Shown here in pieces: positions 63,201 to 64,000 of a stretch of 64,000 nt of DNA (position 1 is the stretch's first letter; each line of letters starts with the position of its first letter). The stretch comes from Campylorhamphus procurvoides (Eukaryota; Chordata; Aves; Passeriformes; Dendrocolaptidae). The notes under the pieces were generated by a model. That model saw nothing but the letters and a program-made list of their open reading frames with translations. It was not told the DNA's origin and ran no database searches. A program made the translations under genes and the position numbers. The stretch spans positions 913,275 through 977,274 of the forward strand of contig WBMV01006537.1 of the NCBI GenBank assembly GCA_013396655.1, written 5' to 3'.

Positions 63201-64000
63201 ATCAGCTGTGTTGTGCTTTATTGGCAATTTCTAGAACATTTGGGAATTAGTGAAAATATTGTATACATACTTAGTTTTTCTTGGAGTGAGAGACTGAGTA
63301 CTTTGAATTTTTCAGTGTTGTCTTCTCCTTTAGAGGTAGAAGGAATTTTTTGTCCAATTTATCGTTGTCACTAGAGCGGCAGGTGGAAACACACCCTCTT
63401 GCCATAGTTTGAGAAAAGGGGTGGTTACACCACCTACTCAGTGCTTGATAACGTTTGACATGCTTGTGATGTTTATTTGGCATTTTTTGAAATCTGTGAG
63501 AGAAGTCTGAAACAGCAAGTTCTGATGCATTATGTAAAAAGAATTATAAAATAAACAGGATCCTCAGTTCCTACTCTCTCCTCATGATGATTTTGCCTTT
63601 GCAGTGAGCAGCTAAACTGGTAAGAGCATCGCTGGCGAGAAAGTAATTAAGGCTTCTTCATTAATTAAACAGAAAAAGAGAGATAAGTGACATTTGCATT
63701 TGTTGATGGCTCCTTTATGGTAAATGAATTGCCGGATGGTGGATGTTGATGTTTTCCAGTTGATTTCCTTTGGTTTCTTGGCTGGGATTGTAGAACAGAT
63801 TATTATTGTCTCACACATCTGCTAGAGGATGCGTTTCCATTGTACCTCACTGCTCACAAACATGTGAATAACTTCCACGATCACCACTTGTACGTGTATC
63901 ATTGCATCAACATGGCAAGAGACATTCCCGTAGGCGTACAGAGCCCTTGGATGTGCTGCATGTGTTTGTTTTTCTAACCAACGGTCCCATCTGTGTGCTC

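Larger units (their letters stand above)
52191..64000 (+). other. TIAM2: Start of TIAM2 intron 12 (runs off the window)
   Basis: At least 11.8 kb. The exon expected next should encode a sequence like FSNVPDITTGLKRSQTDG, and I could not find it on the + strand. The intron holds a 1.25-kb CR1 copy at 54154-55400, an A/C-rich tract at 56744-56816, an unexplained open frame on the - strand at 59556-59795, an A-rich tract at 60241-60275 and a splice-acceptor-like site at 60831. The rest shows nothing I can assign. Confidence 0.75.

Noticed and set aside
52191..64000. Search for the next TIAM2 exon (start of the DH-side linker)
   Set aside because: Sites containing TTTCTCC were examined, but none follows an AG acceptor in the needed phase with a TIAM2-like translation; the exon probably lies beyond the window.

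Overview
The window is vertebrate nuclear DNA, most likely from a bird. It is AT-rich with long introns, has GT-AG exons, and carries copies of the avian-type CR1 LINE whose 3' end finishes in the typical ATTCTATG-like tail. I recognise one gene, and it fills most of the window: the 5' two thirds of TIAM2 (STEF), a Rac-specific guanine-nucleotide exchange factor, on the + strand. No bacterial or phage-like accessory system is present. The gene was identified by matching translated exons to the TIAM2 protein as I remember it; no database was searched.

Layout. 1-265 is an old interspersed repeat. 266-4390 holds nothing I can assign. About 4390-5350 is GC- and CpG-rich, has a GC box and a strong splice donor at 5153/5154, and is the best candidate for a promoter and first non-coding exon. 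A second probable 5'UTR exon lies at 13683-13795. The coding sequence starts at 14856 and runs through twelve exons: 14856-16052, 21708-22143, 25929-26101, 27129-27353, 36675-36860, 37794-37940, 41398-41460, 46373-46540, 49273-49377, 49798-49876, 50783-50875 and 51930-52190. Together they encode about 1,044 residues in one continuous frame: the N-myristoylated regulatory N-terminus, the first PH domain, the coiled-coil/Ex segment, the Ras-binding domain and the PDZ domain. The catalytic DH-PH module is not here and must lie beyond 64000; 52191-64000 is the start of a long intron.

Every exon joins its neighbours with matching phase and GT-AG borders, with one exception. The exon ending at 49377 reads CAG|GAAAGT where CAG|GTAAGT is expected, so the length-conserving splice would be a GA-AG intron. 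This is the most interesting observation in the window. Other points are a possible tandem NAGNAG acceptor at 46373/46376, short upstream ORFs before the start codon, a decayed tRNA-Gly(GCC)-like copy on the - strand at 24811-24881, several perfect or near-perfect inverted repeats in introns, four CR1 fragments, and an unexplained 80-codon open frame with a hydrophobic segment on the - strand at 59556-59795.
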